Assembly: GCF_026248825.1 (NCBI RefSeq)
Contig: NZ_CP110973.1
Coordinates: forward strand, 5,911,501-5,975,500
Direction: 5' to 3'
From: Larkinella insperata
GTDB lineage: Bacteria > Bacteroidota > Bacteroidia > Cytophagales > Spirosomataceae
DNA length: 64,000 nt
In this document: piece after piece, positions 62,597-64,000 of the stretch
Layout: the number at the start of each line of letters is the position of its first letter
Position numbering within the stretch: position 1 is the stretch's first letter
Program-made: the position numbers and the translations under genes
The notes under the pieces: model-generated
Told to the model about the DNA's origin: nothing
What the model saw: the letters and a program-made list of their open reading frames with translations, nothing else
The model's database searches: none

Positions 62597-63020
62597 TTTT
62601 ACCGACGCGCTTTTCGTGCCGCCCGCCTTCGAAGTCGGTCGTTAAAAACCGTTTGACACACTCCAGCGCTTCTTCCGCCGAAATGTAGCGCTCCGGGAGG
62701 CAGAGGACGTTGGCATTGTTGTGTTGCCGGGCCAGTTCAGCCAGTTCGGGAAGCCAGCAAAGAGCGGCCCGGATGCCCTGGTGTTTGTTGGCCGTGATGG
62801 CTACCCCGTTGCCGCTGCCGCAAACCAGAACTCCCCAATCGAATTGTTTGGCTTCCACGGCCATTGCTACCGGGTGCGCAAAATCCGGGTAATCGGCGGA
62901 GGTTTCCGAGTAGGTACCGAAGTCTTTCGTTAGGTAGCCTTCTTTTTCCAGCCAGGCCACAATTTCCTGTTTATACGCAAAGCCGGCATGATCGGCGCCA
63001 ACAGCAACAGAGGGTTTCAT
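62586..63020 (-). CDS. rpiB: Ribose 5-phosphate isomerase B
   Basis: 144 residues from ATG 63020 (20 upstream in-frame codons rejected). The VGADHAGF opening, the DFGTYSETSADYPDFAHPVA block, and the LVCGSGNGVAITANKHQGIRAALC active-site segment with its catalytic Cys are all present. It interconverts ribose 5-phosphate and ribulose 5-phosphate in the pentose phosphate pathway. The C-terminus (RFLTTDFEGGRHEKRVGKI) is typical. It overlaps the convergent DUF6427 gene end by 11 bases. Confidence 0.95.
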   Translation of the reverse strand: MKPSVAVGADHAGFAYKQEIVAWLEKEGYLTKDFGTYSETSADYPDFAHPVAMAVEAKQFDWGVLVCGSGNGVAITANKHQGIRAALCWLPELAELARQHNNANVLCLPERYISAEEALECVKRFLTTDFEGGRHEKRVGKISC

Positions 63021-63357
63021 AGGATTTCCGTAGTAAATGAAACTAAAAATTGAATATTGCGTTATTATGTTCCGGTTCAACTCTAAAACCGCTGCCGGGT
63101 TAATTAACTCGCCAGTTCTCCGGACCCAAACGAGTCTGGAATTCCTGACAAATTAAGCAATCAATTACGCAGCATTTATGCTGTTCTAAACAGAAATTTC
63201 GCAAAAACCGCTGGAGGATACCCGTTTATTGCCGGCAAATAGATCACAAACACTCCCACCATCAGCGAGTTAAACGGCTCACAGATTTTGAAGGCTGCGC
63301 TGCATACCGCCTTTTAAATTTCGTAACCGCCCTAACTCCTAGAGATACATTAGTTAT
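63021..63357. other. Intergenic spacer, no gene seen
   Basis: 337 bases between the divergent rpiB and LOG-family genes. I see no ORF with coding character, no RNA gene and no strong repeat. It presumably carries both promoters; only a near-consensus TAAATTTC at about 63315 was noticed. Confidence 0.6.
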
Positions 63358-64000
63358 ATGGACGCAGAAAAAACCGTACAGCGGTCGGAAACACAGGATG
63401 TTTCCCAAATCAAAAAAGATCTACCCAAACGCGACGAATTACTCCTTACCCCGGACGAACAACGCATCAAGGAAGCGTTTCAGGACCGAAACTGGAGCGA
63501 AATAAAAATTGCCGACTCCTGGGTTATTTTCAAGGTAATGGCCGAATTTGTTGAAGGCTTCGACAAACTGGCCAAAATCGGACCCTGCGTGTCGATTTTC
63601 GGATCGGCCCGGACCAAACCCGACAATCCGTATTACCAGATGGCCGAAGAAATTGCGGCTAAACTCGTGAAGCACGGCTACGGCGTCATCACCGGCGGAG
63701 GACCCGGCATCATGGAAGCCGGTAACAAAGGCGCTTTCGAACAGGGCGGAAAATCCGTCGGCTTGAACATCCACCTCCCCTTTGAGCAGGAAAGCAATAT
63801 TTACATCGATCCAGACAAGAACATCAACTTCGATTTCTTCTTTGTCCGGAAGGTTATGTTCGTGAAATATGCGCAGGGGTTCATTGTGCTGCCGGGCGGC
63901 TTTGGCACGCTCGACGAACTGTTCGAATCGCTCACGCTGATTCAGACGAAAAAAATCGCCCGCTTTCCCATCGTGCTGGTAGGAACAACGTTCTGGAAGG
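63358..64000 (+). CDS. LOG-family (TIGR00730) phosphoribohydrolase, 3' truncated
   Basis: ATG 63358 opens a frame that runs to the window edge (214 codons seen). After a charged N-terminal extension (about 1-75) comes the Rossmann core: CVSIFGSARTKP (about 80-91), the GGGPGIMEAGNKGAF motif (about 119-133) and PGGFGTLDEL (about 181-190). The GGGxGxMExxxxGA and PGGxGTxxE motifs define LOG proteins, which hydrolyse nucleoside 5'-monophosphates (cytokinin-type riboside monophosphates and relatives). Truncated only by the window end. Confidence 0.92.
   Translation, partial: MDAEKTVQRSETQDVSQIKKDLPKRDELLLTPDEQRIKEAFQDRNWSEIKIADSWVIFKVMAEFVEGFDKLAKIGPCVSIFGSARTKPDNPYYQMAEEIAAKLVKHGYGVITGGGPGIMEAGNKGAFEQGGKSVGLNIHLPFEQESNIYIDPDKNINFDFFFVRKVMFVKYAQGFIVLPGGFGTLDELFESLTLIQTKKIARFPIVLVGTTFWK

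Noticed and set aside
1..64000. CRISPR arrays
   Set aside because: No regularly spaced short direct repeats of the needed length were seen and no cas genes are present.

Overview
The window looks like a Cytophagales (Bacteroidota) chromosome, probably a Spirosoma/Larkinella-type organism. The evidence is a type IX secretion sorting domain, a MurF-Alr fusion, DUF4105, DUF4403 and DUF6427 proteins, a THUMP-like methyltransferase, promoters with the TAnnTTTG -7 box and few Shine-Dalgarno sites. The genus is inferred from gene content only.

Positions 1 to about 26,500 are the right part of an integrated tailed phage; its left part (packaging and head genes, repressor) lies outside the window. 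From 1 to 20,566 there is one tightly packed plus-strand late operon: small tail-completion-like proteins, very large tail fibre/spike proteins (one carrying an SGNH hydrolase, two beta-helix proteins with Sec signal peptides), tail-tip proteins and finally the tape measure protein. Having the tape measure last, after the fibres, is unusual.

Positions 20,567 to 25,066 are a cargo region of changing base composition. It holds a compact, highly structured candidate small RNA with its own promoter, an AbiGi-family abortive-infection gene in an apparent operon with a serine recombinase and an orphan gene, a small secreted protein behind a palindromic operator, and a very AT-rich KAP-type P-loop NTPase. 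This is the likeliest place for an undescribed phage-defence system. A tyrosine recombinase lacking several catalytic residues (25,088-26,335), paired 11-bp direct repeats and a tRNA-Ser(TGA) whose 3' end faces the prophage mark the right boundary.

Positions 26,600 to 64,000 are host genes: pterin dehydratase, RsmI, a DUF4105 protein, inositol monophosphatase, a glycosyltransferase-like protein, a DinB-type protein, a FeoB-associated Cys-rich peptide, a DUF4403 lipoprotein, a phosphoesterase, a DNA-repair cluster (AlkA-like glycosylase; then Ada/Ogt, a 2OG-Fe oxygenase and a frameshifted Ada zinc-domain gene), a dihaem cytochrome c, acetyl-CoA synthetase with an MHS symporter, a SulP transporter overlapping a beta-carbonic anhydrase, a THUMP-like methyltransferase, MurF-Alr, CorA, UspA, DNA polymerase I, a DUF1080 protein, M1 aminopeptidase, a LolC/E-like permease, RbfA, a DUF6427 membrane protein, RpiB and a truncated LOG-family gene. 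Several intergenic spacers carry long imperfect inverted repeats.
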